A stretch of DNA of 55,138 nucleotides, from positions 1-55,138 of the forward strand of contig JAIBBS010000039.1 in NCBI GenBank assembly GCA_019694555.1, in the 5' to 3' direction. Both the position numbers and the translations under genes were made by a program. Below, piece after piece: positions 48,546 to 55,138 of the stretch (the stretch's first letter is position 1; every line of letters begins with the position of its first letter). This DNA is from Nannocystaceae bacterium. GTDB taxonomy: Bacteria; Myxococcota_A; Polyangia; Nannocystales; Nannocystaceae. The notes beneath the pieces were generated by a model. It did no database searches. It was not told the DNA's origin and saw only the letters and a list, made by a program, of their open reading frames with translations.

Positions 48546-49477
48546 TGCAGCGGTCGGCGGGCGCAGCGTGGCCGTGGCCGTGGTCCGCCGGCAGCGTCGG
48601 GCGTCGCTTCGACGAGCTCGACTACGCACTGCCGCTGCGTCGCGCGGTGTTGCCCGAGGTCGAGCTCGCGCTGCACGAGCGCGGCCGCGGTCGACGCAGC
48701 TTCGTGCTGCTGCACGGCCTGGGCAGCGACCTGCGGGTGTGGAGCCGCAACCTCGAGCCGCTGGCCAGCCGCGGCCGCGTCGTCGCGGTCGATCTGCCGG
48801 GGTTCGGCAAGAGCAGCAAGCCCGACGTCGACTACGCGCTGCCGTGGCAGGCGCGCATGGTCGTGGCACTGCTCGATCACTGCGGCATCGATCGCGCGGT
48901 GCTGTGCGGGCACTCGATGGGCGGTCAGCTCGCGCTGCAGCTCGCGCTCGATCACCCCGAGCGCGTCGAGGGCTTGCTGCTGGCGGCGCCGGCCGGGCTC
49001 GAGCGCTTCAGCGATCGCGAGGCGCGGTGGATCCGCGAGCACGTCGACGAGGGCTACACCGCGCGCGCCGGTGCGGTCACGGTCACGATGCGCTACCTGC
49101 AGACCTTCCACGTGATGCCGCGCGCGGCGTGGCCGCTGCTGCGCGACCGCCTGGCGATCCTCGGCGGACCCGACCTGCCGGCCTACGCGCGCACGGTCTG
49201 TCGCGCGGTCGCGGCGATGCTGGCGGCGCCGGTGATCGACCGCCTCGGCGCGATCGCGATGCCGACGTGGATCAGCTTCGGCAGCCACGACGCGTTGATT
49301 CCCAACCGCGTGCTGCACGGCCGCGACACCGCCGCGCTGGGGCGACGTGCGGTCGCGGCGATGCCGGACGCGGCGCTGGCCCTGGTCGCCGACGCCGGTC
49401 ACATGGTCCAGCTCGAGCGACCCGAGGCGTGGAACCTCGCCGCGCTGACGTGGCTCGCGCGGCGCTTCGGTCGCTGA
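48545..49477 (+). CDS. Alpha/beta-fold hydrolase of the PHA operon
   Basis: 310 residues, starting in the TGATG overlap with the KASIII-like gene. Motifs: oxyanion region LLHGLGSD, nucleophile GHSMGG (S124), acid in GSHDALIP (D249), and general-base H286 in DAGHMVQLERP. VVAVDLPGFGKSSKPD is typical of MhpC/epoxide-hydrolase-like enzymes. No signal peptide. It may be an intracellular PHA or oligomer hydrolase, or a thioesterase that releases 3-hydroxy acids, which the operon's ligase could reactivate; sequence alone does not decide. It is the last gene of the rightward PHA operon. A 52-base gap separates it from the next lipoprotein. Confidence 0.85.
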   Translation: MQRSAGAAWPWPWSAGSVGRRFDELDYALPLRRAVLPEVELALHERGRGRRSFVLLHGLGSDLRVWSRNLEPLASRGRVVAVDLPGFGKSSKPDVDYALPWQARMVVALLDHCGIDRAVLCGHSMGGQLALQLALDHPERVEGLLLAAPAGLERFSDREARWIREHVDEGYTARAGAVTVTMRYLQTFHVMPRAAWPLLRDRLAILGGPDLPAYARTVCRAVAAMLAAPVIDRLGAIAMPTWISFGSHDALIPNRVLHGRDTAALGRRAVAAMPDAALALVADAGHMVQLERPEAWNLAALTWLARRFGR

Positions 49478-49487
49478 GCGCCGCGGC

Positions 49488-49517
49488 TTGACAGGCCACC
49501 TGTGCGCTCGCCAAGCT
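49488..49517 (+). promoter_or_regulatory. Candidate promoter for the lipoprotein at 49530
   Basis: TTGACA (49488-49493), 18-base spacer, CAAGCT (49512-49517). The -35 is a perfect match and the -10 is poor. It lies just past the PHA operon's last stop, so the following gene is probably separate. Confidence 0.4.
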
Positions 49518-49529
49518 GCGACGTCGACG

Positions 49530-50177
49530 ATGCGCACTCGTCTGGACCCCTTCGCGCTGGCGCTCGCGTGGCTGGGCGCCTGCGGCGGCAACGGCGTGTC
49601 GACCACCGCGCGGACCAGCGGGTACACCGACGCGGGCAGCGGCACCGCGGGTGACGGCAGCGACGCGCAGGGCACCGCGGTCGGCAGCACCAGCGCCGCC
49701 GCGAGCGAGGGCACCGCCAGCGCCGCGGACAGCACGACGACGAGGGGCGGCGGCAGCAGCGACAGCGGCGGCGACGCGATCGGGCTGCAGGGCGTGTGGC
49801 GCAGCGAGGGCGACGACATCGCGCCGATCCTGGTCGAGCTGACCCACGCGGTCTCGATCACCGCCACGTTCGGCCCGCAGGCGTTCACGGTCGTGACCGT
49901 CGACGATCAGGGCCAGCGCGTGCAGCAGGTCGGGGTCTGGGTCGCGATGCCCTCGGGCGTCGGCGAGATCATGGACATCACGCTCGAGCAGACCATGCCG
50001 CAGGCCGTGACGGTGCAGGGCATCTACGAGATCGACGACGGCATGACGCCCGCGATCCTGCGCTACGAGGTCGTGCAGACCGAGCCCAGCGTCGGCGCGA
50101 CCGTGCCCACGGCGCAGGCCGGCTTCGGCGGCACGCCGCTGGGCGCCGATCTCACGCAGGTGTTCGTGCGGCAGTGA
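49530..50177 (+). CDS. Putative lipoprotein of unknown function
   Basis: 215 residues. The signal (MRTRLDPFALALAWLGACGG) has lipobox LGAC. A Ser/Thr/Gly/Ala linker runs to about residue 78. The mature domain is a small beta-rich fold: LQGVWRSEGDDIAPILVELTHAVSITATFGPQAFTVVTVDDQGQRVQQVGVWVAMPSGVGEIMDITLEQ. GVWR at its start and the repeated strands recall lipocalin-like or TIGR03067-type domains, without certainty. No Cys follow. The stop lies 4 bases from the stop of the convergent thioredoxin-like gene. Confidence 0.75.
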   Translation: MRTRLDPFALALAWLGACGGNGVSTTARTSGYTDAGSGTAGDGSDAQGTAVGSTSAAASEGTASAADSTTTRGGGSSDSGGDAIGLQGVWRSEGDDIAPILVELTHAVSITATFGPQAFTVVTVDDQGQRVQQVGVWVAMPSGVGEIMDITLEQTMPQAVTVQGIYEIDDGMTPAILRYEVVQTEPSVGATVPTAQAGFGGTPLGADLTQVFVRQ

Positions 50178-50181
50178 TCGC

Positions 50182-51024
50182 TCACGACCAGATCTGCAGC
50201 TGACGCTGGTACGCGTCGGTGCGCGGATCGTCGTGGCCGAGCCAGCCGAAGATCGCGACCATGGCGCGCTGCGCCGCGCCGTCGCGATGCTTGCGCTTGG
50301 CCTTGACGCTCTCGAGCAGGGCCTCGAGCGCGGGCTCCCAGCGCTGCGCGAGGGCGTGCACGCAGCCCAGCGTGAACCATGCCTCGGCGTCGCCGGGCTC
50401 CGCCGCGACGCGGGCTTGCAGCGCCGCGAGATCGGCCCCTTGGGTGAACTCGTGCAGCGCGGCGATGCGCTGCAACCGTTCGCCGCGCTCGGCCTCGGGA
50501 CGACTGAAGTGGATCGCGCCGGTGTGTCGCGTGACTGCTTCGACGTCGCCGGCGTGCATCGCGATCTCGGCCAACGCCAGGTGGGCGCCGGCGTGCTGCG
50601 GGTCGAGCCGCAGCGCGTCGGCGAGCTCGCGCCGCGCGGTGGGCTCGTCGCCGCGGGCCCACGCCGCGCGACCGCGGCCGCAGGCCTCGTCCGCCGGGCC
50701 CGGCAGGTGCGCGTCGAGGAAGCGGCGGATCTCGCCCAGCGGCAGCGCGCCGACGAACTCGCCCACGACCTCACCGCCCACGAACAGCTTCACCGCCGGG
50801 ATGCTGCGGATGCGGTAGCGCGCCGCGGTCTGCGGTGCGGCCTCGGTGTCGACCTTGACCAGCTCGAAGCGCCCGCCGGCCTCGTTGGCGGCGGTCTCGA
50901 GCGTGGGCGCGAGCGCACGGCACGGCCCGCACCACGCCGCCCAGAAGTCGACCAGCACCGGCACGGTGTGGGAGCGCGCGAGCACGCGGGTGTCGAAGTC
51001 GGCGTCGACGGCCTCGGTCGGCAT
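50182..51024 (-). CDS. Thioredoxin-domain protein with TPR tail (CnoX/YbbN type)
   Basis: 280 residues. A thioredoxin domain fills 1-110 with the intact redox motif WCGPC (31-35) and cis-Pro in RSIPAVKLFVGGEVVGEFVG. The C-terminal 165 residues are TPR-like helices (ARRELADALRLDPQHAGAHLALAEIAMHAGDVEAV, AWFTLGCVHALAQRWEPALEALLESVKAKRKHRDG). This is the layout of CnoX/YbbN chaperedoxins, which combine holdase and redox functions with GroEL/DnaK; unlike E. coli CnoX (SXXC), the CGPC site here should be redox-active. It might also supply reducing power to arsenate reductase, but that is speculative. Convergent with the lipoprotein before it. Confidence 0.9.
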   Translation of the reverse strand: MPTEAVDADFDTRVLARSHTVPVLVDFWAAWCGPCRALAPTLETAANEAGGRFELVKVDTEAAPQTAARYRIRSIPAVKLFVGGEVVGEFVGALPLGEIRRFLDAHLPGPADEACGRGRAAWARGDEPTARRELADALRLDPQHAGAHLALAEIAMHAGDVEAVTRHTGAIHFSRPEAERGERLQRIAALHEFTQGADLAALQARVAAEPGDAEAWFTLGCVHALAQRWEPALEALLESVKAKRKHRDGAAQRAMVAIFGWLGHDDPRTDAYQRQLQIWS

Positions 51025-51036
51025 GGCGCAGACGCT

Positions 51037-51116
51037 AGCAGCCCGCGGTGAAACCCGGCAACACGAGAACAACGATGACGTCGTTCTCGCGCCGCCGGGT
51101 TTCACCACGGGCTGCT
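51037..51116. repeat. 80-bp near-perfect palindrome (nested inverted repeat)
   Basis: Outer arms 51037-51059 and 51094-51116 are 23 bases each with one mismatch (left arm AGCAGCCCGCGGTGAAACCC...). An inner dyad, 51064-51074 with 51079-51089 (CGAGAACAACG / CGTCGTTCTCG), also has one mismatch, leaving a 4-base loop. It lies in the 120-base gap between the Cys-rich gene and the thioredoxin gene, which read in the same direction. It could be a transcription terminator, or an inserted REP/MITE-like element. No T-run follows on either side, against a simple intrinsic terminator. Confidence 0.85.
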
Positions 51117-51144
51117 CGCAGGTCGGCGGCGAGGGTGCAGGTCG

Positions 51145-51675
51145 TCACCGCGCACCGACGACCGGGAGCCGTGCGCGCGACACCAGCGGCCGCAGCGACC
51201 GCGCGAACGCGTGCACCTCGGCGTCGAGCGTGGCCAGCGGCAGCTCGCGCAGCGCCGCTGCGTCGAGGCCGTCGCCGGGGTCGAGCGCGGCCCACAGCCG
51301 CGCGTGCTCGCGCCGCGCAGCAGCATCCAGCGGCAGACGCTGCGCGGCGTGCAACAGTCGCAGCAGCGCATGGACCTGTCGCAGCCGCGCGAACGCGTCG
51401 AGCACCGCGGCGGCGTCGCCGTCGCGCCACGCGTCGGCACCGAACATCGCGACCACGCGCTGGCCCGCGCCGTCGCAGTCGTAGCCGATGCAGCCGCCCA
51501 TGCCCAAGCTCGCGCGTCGATCGTGCACGGCGCACGCGTGCTCGCGCGTCAACGCCGGGCACGCGACGCCCGCGGGCTTGTCGAAGGCAAAGGCCGCCGA
51601 GCGATCGAAGGCAAGGCTCACGCAGCACAGTGCTGCGCAACGCCGGCAGTCGGCGCGCAACATCGCGTCGTTCAT
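51145..51675 (-). CDS. Cys-rich N-terminal domain protein (possible metal-binding)
   Basis: 176 residues. The first 70 residues carry eight Cys: C10, C13, C17, C18, C39, C48, C62 and C67 (ADCRRCAALCC, CIGYDC). This N-terminal module occurs in actinobacterial and myxobacterial proteins where it precedes pentapeptide repeats; the repeats are missing here and a helical Ala/Leu/Arg tail follows instead (DAFARLRQVHALLRLLHAAQRLPL). A zinc or iron-sulphur site is likely by Cys spacing. The start at 51675 (MNDAMLRADC) gives the family-like opening. The thioredoxin gene lies 120 bases downstream with the long palindrome between them, so the two may be uncoupled. Confidence 0.72.
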   Translation of the reverse strand: MNDAMLRADCRRCAALCCVSLAFDRSAAFAFDKPAGVACPALTREHACAVHDRRASLGMGGCIGYDCDGAGQRVVAMFGADAWRDGDAAAVLDAFARLRQVHALLRLLHAAQRLPLDAAARREHARLWAALDPGDGLDAAALRELPLATLDAEVHAFARSLRPLVSRARLPVVGAR

Positions 51676-51740
51676 GGGGGCTCCGAGGGCGTGACGCGGC
51701 CGCGCGGTGCCACGAACCCGTGGCCCACGTGCGCGCGCGG

Positions 51741-51784
51741 AAAAACGAAGACGGCGCCGACCCCCGCTGGGGATCGGCGCCGTC
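51741..51784 (-). terminator. Intrinsic terminator of the sigma-fusion gene
   Basis: Reading leftward: perfect 11-base stem GACGGCGCCGA / TCGGCGCCGTC (51774-51784 with 51750-51760), a further CCCC/GGGG pairing inside the loop, then TTCGTTTTT (51741-51749). It lies 42 bases past the stop of the gene at 51827. This is the clearest rho-independent terminator in the window. Confidence 0.8.
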
Positions 51785-51826
51785 TGCAACCACCCTACGG
51801 CACCGGCGCCGGTGGGCGCAAGCCCC

Positions 51827-53203
51827 TCACGGAGCGGCCGCGGACTGGGCCTGGGCCTGGGCCAGCGCCTCGGCGATCTCGGGCACCTCGGCGAGCGACG
51901 GGTCGGCCGCGATCATCGCCTGCAGCTGCTCGAGCGTCAGCTCGGTGTCGGCTGCGATCGTGCGACCGTCGAGATCGATGGTCACGCCGAACGATCGCGT
52001 GAGCGAGGCGTCGAGCGCCGGCAGGTCGAACGCGTAGATCGACTCGGTCACGCACTCCTGCAGCGCGCGTCCGCCGACGGTGTCCTCGGTGCTCTGCACC
52101 TGCTCGACGATCGTGCCGACGTCGGGCTCGGCCAGCACCAGCGCGCCCAGACGCAAGGTGCCGCTGGTGCCCGGCGGCACCAGCTCGACGCAGTCGCGCA
52201 CGCTCTCGACCAGCTGGGGCATCAACGCCGCGAGCACGCTCATCTCGTGGTTGCCCAGCTGTGCGGCCAGCCGTCCCAGCGCGTCGGTCAGCGCATCGGT
52301 GTCGCCGGCGTCGCCGTCGGGCGCGATGCGCGGTGCAGCCGCGCGCGCCGACGCGATCGCGGCGCGATCCGATTGCGCCGCGGCGCGTCGCTGCGCGCGG
52401 CGGGCCTCGATGTCGTCGCGGCGTCGCTGCCAGATCTCGCGCGCGGGCGCCGATGGCTGCGCTCGCGTGCTCGCGTCGGCGCCCGCGCGGCTGGGCGTGC
52501 TCGCCTGCGTGGGCGGCGGTGCGTCCTGGGTTTCGTTCGCCGGGCGCCGCGGTCGCAGCAGCCACGCGGCCGACAGCGCACCCACCACCGCCACGGTCGC
52601 CATCGTCTTGGTCATCCATCCCATCGTCATCACCAGTGCCGTGCCGCCGATGGCGGGCGCGGGGGGCATCAAGGGCAACACCGCCCACGCCCACGCGTCG
52701 CGTCCACCGCTGCGTCGGTCCATCGCGTTGCGGATCTGATCGAGGCTCCTGCGGATGCGGCTGCGGACCGCACCGTCGGTGGTGCCCTCGCGTTGGGCGA
52801 TCGTCGCCGAGCTGTCGCCTCCGACGAACCGCGCCGCCAACACGCGGCGCTCGTGCTGCGGCAGCGCGTCGACGGCATCCGCGAGCGCGCGCAGCAGTTG
52901 GGCCAGCTCCGAGGCCGCGTCGGGCGGGAGCGGGGCCGCGGGCGCGACGGTGTCGGCCTGCTCGCGCACGCGACGTCGCTCGCGCTGTCGCGCGGTCATG
53001 CGTGCACGGTTGCGCAGCACCGCGCCCAGCAGGGCGCGCGGCGACGCGATCGCCGTGCTCGGAGCCCGCGCCGCGTCGAGCCACGCGTCGTGGACCAGGT
53101 CGTCGGCCTCGTGCTCGCTGGTCAGCCGCCGGGCCAGCGCGCGCAGGAACGGCAGCTCGGCGACGAACGCCTGTTCGAGCGAGGTCGTGGTCATCCCCGT
53201 CAC
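51827..53203 (-). CDS. ECF-type sigma factor fused to membrane and extracytoplasmic domain
   Basis: 458 residues from GTG 53203 (or ATG 53194). Residues 8-75 form sigma-2 (AFVAELPFLRALARRLTSEHEADDLVHDAWLDAA) and 95-160 sigma-4 (LPQHERRVLAARFVGGDSSATIAQREGTTDGAVRSRIRR). Hydrophobic stretches at about 172-198 and 201-217 (ATVAVVGALSAAWLL) would cross the membrane. The rest, about 240 residues, has an Arg/Ala-rich helix (ARRAQRRAAAQSDRAAIASARA) and a C-terminal domain with two Cys (VRDCVELVPPG, LQECVTES). A sigma factor tethered to its own envelope domain could be released by proteolysis or stay at the membrane. A clear terminator follows. No separate anti-sigma gene is adjacent. Confidence 0.85.
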   Translation of the reverse strand: MTGMTTTSLEQAFVAELPFLRALARRLTSEHEADDLVHDAWLDAARAPSTAIASPRALLGAVLRNRARMTARQRERRRVREQADTVAPAAPLPPDAASELAQLLRALADAVDALPQHERRVLAARFVGGDSSATIAQREGTTDGAVRSRIRRSLDQIRNAMDRRSGGRDAWAWAVLPLMPPAPAIGGTALVMTMGWMTKTMATVAVVGALSAAWLLRPRRPANETQDAPPPTQASTPSRAGADASTRAQPSAPAREIWQRRRDDIEARRAQRRAAAQSDRAAIASARAAAPRIAPDGDAGDTDALTDALGRLAAQLGNHEMSVLAALMPQLVESVRDCVELVPPGTSGTLRLGALVLAEPDVGTIVEQVQSTEDTVGGRALQECVTESIYAFDLPALDASLTRSFGVTIDLDGRTIAADTELTLEQLQAMIAADPSLAEVPEIAEALAQAQAQSAAAP

Positions 53204-53341
53204 CGCAGTCTCGAGGCTCCGATGCCGCGGCCGCGCGACGCGTGCGCGCGCCGAGCTTGCGCATCCTCACGTGTGATCCGGATCGGCTTGCTCCGGTTCG
53301 GGCGCGAACCGTTCGGGCGGTCGCGCCTACGTGCCCTTCGC

Positions 53342-54061
53342 ATGCCGACCTCCACGCTCTTGGTCCTGTCCTTGCTCGCTGCCGATCCCACGCCCGCGAC
53401 GTCACCCGCCAGCGCAACGCCGGCGGACACCGGGTCCGCGCAGCCCAAGTACCGCGGCACGGGCCTGCTCGCGACCGCGGGCGTGCTGGGTGCGACCTCG
53501 CTGTCGATGATGATCGGCCGCAACGTCATGCTGCACAAGGGTTGCCCGTTGAAGGACGGCGCCGCGGTGGCGCAGTGCACCTACAACCTGCGCTCCGACA
53601 TCGCGATGGGCTCGGTGCAGTGGGCCGCGAACCTGACCAACCTCGGCATCGCCCCGGGCGCGGGCGTGATGCTCGCGCGGTACCACGCGTGGCACGACGG
53701 CACCACCGGCCGGCAACGGCCCCTGCGCGCGATCATGGGGGCGGGCGGCGGCGTGCTCGGCGTGGGCCTCGCCGGCGTCGCGACCTCGGTCGCGCTGTCG
53801 TTCGTGCTGCCGGTCAAGTGCCTCGACAAGGAGCTCGCAAGCGGTGATCCGCTCGCGGGCGATCGCTGCCTGCTCAAGGGCTACGCCGGCTGGACCACGC
53901 TGCACTTCGCATCCTTCTCCATGGTCTCGGCCGGCGCGGCGATGTTGGCCTACGGCGGTGCCTACCGCCGCGCCAGCAAGGGTGGAGCCCAGGCCGAGGT
54001 GAACGTCGCCCCGTTCGCCGGACGCGGTCAGGCCGGGCTGGCGATCTCCGGCCGTTTCTGA
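53342..54061 (+). CDS. Exported or membrane protein of unknown function
   Basis: 239 residues (MPTSTLLVLSLLAADPTPATSP). A short signal-like N-terminus is followed by a Thr/Ala/Pro stretch. Then come three or four hydrophobic segments: GTGLLATAGVLGATSLSMMIG (about 40-60), AIMGAGGGVLGVGLAGVATSVALSFVLP (130-157) and FASFSMVSAGAAMLAYGGAY (190-210). Cys pairs sit in between (HKGCPLKDGAAVAQC and KCLDKELASGDPLAGDRC), probably disulfides outside the membrane. The C-terminal 30 residues (VNVAPFAGRGQAGLAISGRF) look like a beta strand end, as in outer-membrane proteins. Family unknown. Divergent from the sigma-fusion gene, with a 138-base shared upstream region. Confidence 0.78.
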   Translation: MPTSTLLVLSLLAADPTPATSPASATPADTGSAQPKYRGTGLLATAGVLGATSLSMMIGRNVMLHKGCPLKDGAAVAQCTYNLRSDIAMGSVQWAANLTNLGIAPGAGVMLARYHAWHDGTTGRQRPLRAIMGAGGGVLGVGLAGVATSVALSFVLPVKCLDKELASGDPLAGDRCLLKGYAGWTTLHFASFSMVSAGAAMLAYGGAYRRASKGGAQAEVNVAPFAGRGQAGLAISGRF

Positions 54062-54160
54062 GCCACGTCGATGCGGCGTCGGGGCCGTGATCCGCACGGC
54101 TCGCGCGGGTGCGACCAGGGCCGCGCAGCGACGATGCACCGATCGATCGTCGCGCTGGCG

Positions 54161-54166
54161 TATGCT
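54161..54166 (+). promoter_or_regulatory. Candidate -10 element for the kinase at the right edge
   Basis: TATGCT, 6 bases before the GTG at 54173. If this is the promoter, the upstream in-frame ATG at 54134 cannot be the start and the mRNA is leaderless. Confidence 0.33.
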
Positions 54167-54172
54167 GGCGAG

Positions 54173-55138
54173 GTGGCAGACGTGCGCGGCGACGAGGCGC
54201 CCGGCGACGCCGACCCTGCGGCACAGGCCGAGGTCGCGCGTCTGCAACACGCGCGGCCCAGCGTGCCGCAGGCCGAGCACGAGCAGGCACTCGCACGGCT
54301 GCGGGCGTCGCTGTTCGGCGGCGGCCCGCCGGGGCCTCGGCTCGAGCGCTATCCCATCGAGCGCTGCCTCGGTCGCGGCGGTGGCGGCACGGTCTACCTC
54401 GCGCGGGATCGCGAGCTCGATCGCCCGGTCGCGATCAAGGTGCTCGGCGGCATCGCCATGGGCACCGATCCAGCGTCGTCGCGCGCAGCCACGCGGCTGT
54501 TGTCGGAGGCCGAGGCGCTCGCCCGCGCGCCGCATCCCAACGTGCTCGCGATCTACGATCTCGGCACCTTCGTCGAGGCGTCGGGCGCCACGGCGATGTT
54601 CTTGGTGCTCGAGTACGTCGAGGGCCAGGACCTGCGCCACTGGCTGCAGCAACGCCAGCCGTGGCGGCGCGTGCTCGAGATCTTCATGGCCGCGGGACGC
54701 GGGCTCGCGGCGGCCCACCGCGCCGGCGTGGTCCACCGCGACGTCAAGCCCGCCAACCTGATGCTCGGCGACGACGGACGCGTGCGCGTGGTCGACTTCG
54801 GCCTCGCGCGCGGGCTCGGCGGTGGCGATGCCCACGAGACCCTGCGCGAGCGCGGCGATACCGACGGCGATGGCATCACCGCCGTCGGCACGATCGTGGG
54901 CACGCCGGGCTACATGGCGCCCGAACAGCACGAGGGCCGCGAGGCCGATGCCACCAGCGATCAGTACGGCTTCTGCGTCTCGCTGTGGGAGGCGTTGCTG
55001 GGCGCGCGGCCGTTCGGCGGCGCGAGCCTCGAGGCGCTCGCGGCCGCGAAGCGCGCCGGGCCGCGCGCGCCACCGCCGCGCCACCGCGTCGCGCAGTCGC
55101 TGATCGCGGCGCTGCGGCGCGGCCTGTCGCCGCGCGCG
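54173..55138 (+). CDS. Ser/Thr protein kinase, eukaryotic-type (3' end outside window)
   Basis: 322 codons are visible and the frame is open at the edge. The Hanks kinase domain spans about 58 to at least 320: glycine loop CLGRGGGGTVYLA, Lys89 in VAIKVL, HRD at 188-190, DFG at 208-210, APEQ at 249-252. The activation loop has an insertion rich in Gly/Asp (GDTDGDGITAVG). By analogy with the kinase at 6934 a membrane helix and TPR or sensor region probably follow. The GTG at 54173 is preferred because of TATGCT just upstream; an ATG at 54134 would add 13 residues. Domain similarity to the other kinase is in catalytic motifs only. Confidence 0.9.
   Translation, partial: MADVRGDEAPGDADPAAQAEVARLQHARPSVPQAEHEQALARLRASLFGGGPPGPRLERYPIERCLGRGGGGTVYLARDRELDRPVAIKVLGGIAMGTDPASSRAATRLLSEAEALARAPHPNVLAIYDLGTFVEASGATAMFLVLEYVEGQDLRHWLQQRQPWRRVLEIFMAAGRGLAAAHRAGVVHRDVKPANLMLGDDGRVRVVDFGLARGLGGGDAHETLRERGDTDGDGITAVGTIVGTPGYMAPEQHEGREADATSDQYGFCVSLWEALLGARPFGGASLEALAAAKRAGPRAPPPRHRVAQSLIAALRRGLSPRA

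Overview
The window is high-GC (my estimate is above 70%) and gene-dense. It looks like the chromosome of a myxobacterium, most likely of the Nannocystaceae type. The signs are many lipoproteins with a Ser/Thr/Gly-rich linker after the lipobox, a secreted protein with DUF4215-like Cys repeats and a MYXO-CTERM-like tail, two eukaryotic-type Ser/Thr kinases, several ECF sigma factors and a mitochondrial-type (spdEFG1-like) EF-G. These assignments come from motifs read by eye; no database was searched. I saw no tRNA, rRNA, CRISPR array, insertion sequence or prophage.

Layout, left to right. 1-2.4 kb: a lipoprotein cut by the window edge, then decayed DNA with a broken HELGH metalloprotease and a broken PIN (VapC-like) domain. 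2.4-6.9 kb: a small membrane protein, a fatty-acid-hydroxylase-family enzyme with an ECF41-type sigma factor, a lipoprotein, and an ArsR/SRPBCC regulator pair. 6.9-13.9 kb: an arsenic island. A large kinase-TPR protein is divergent from arsR, an arsenate-reductase-like protein and acr3, with a perfect operator dyad over the arsR promoter; a 583-residue two-domain ArsA converges from the other side. 14.3-22.3 kb: DUF202-like protein, a VOC protein fused to a PCP_red-like tail, an orphan TolC-type lipoprotein, a DoxX/LysR divergent pair, the EF-G paralogue with a candidate promoter and 31-codon leader ORF, and a MarR/SRPBCC operon with an operator dyad.

22.3-29.8 kb: a minus-strand cluster headed by an ECF sigma factor, then a FecR/TPR membrane protein, an outer-membrane-like protein and a two-haem HzsA-related protein; the secreted MYXO-CTERM-like protein lies downstream. 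29.9-43.2 kb: rluE, a YceI lipoprotein, a large IgGFc-binding-like lipoprotein, a nuclease-fold enzyme, a TPR/FG-GAP pair, a ribosome-hibernation-like protein, a CAP-domain lipoprotein, a Lon-family protease and a cupin.

43.2-49.5 kb: the most interesting block, a polyhydroxyalkanoate (PHA) locus. A phasin-like protein and the PhaR-type regulator read leftward. A small PhaE-like protein, an acyl-CoA ligase, a class III-type PhaC, a KASIII-like protein without the usual His/Asn pair and an alpha/beta hydrolase read rightward with overlapping or nearly touching genes. Three TGC-centred dyads sit at or near the three transcription units, so a PhaR-controlled regulon is likely. 49.5-55.1 kb: lipoprotein, thioredoxin/TPR protein, an 80-bp near-perfect palindrome, a Cys-rich protein, a sigma factor fused to a membrane/extracytoplasmic domain with a clear terminator, a membrane protein and a second kinase cut by the right edge.

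Genes in operons here often overlap by 4 bases (ATGA or GTGA). Several monocistronic genes carry a TA-N3-T hexamer only 6-11 bases before the start codon, which suggests leaderless or very short-leader transcripts.
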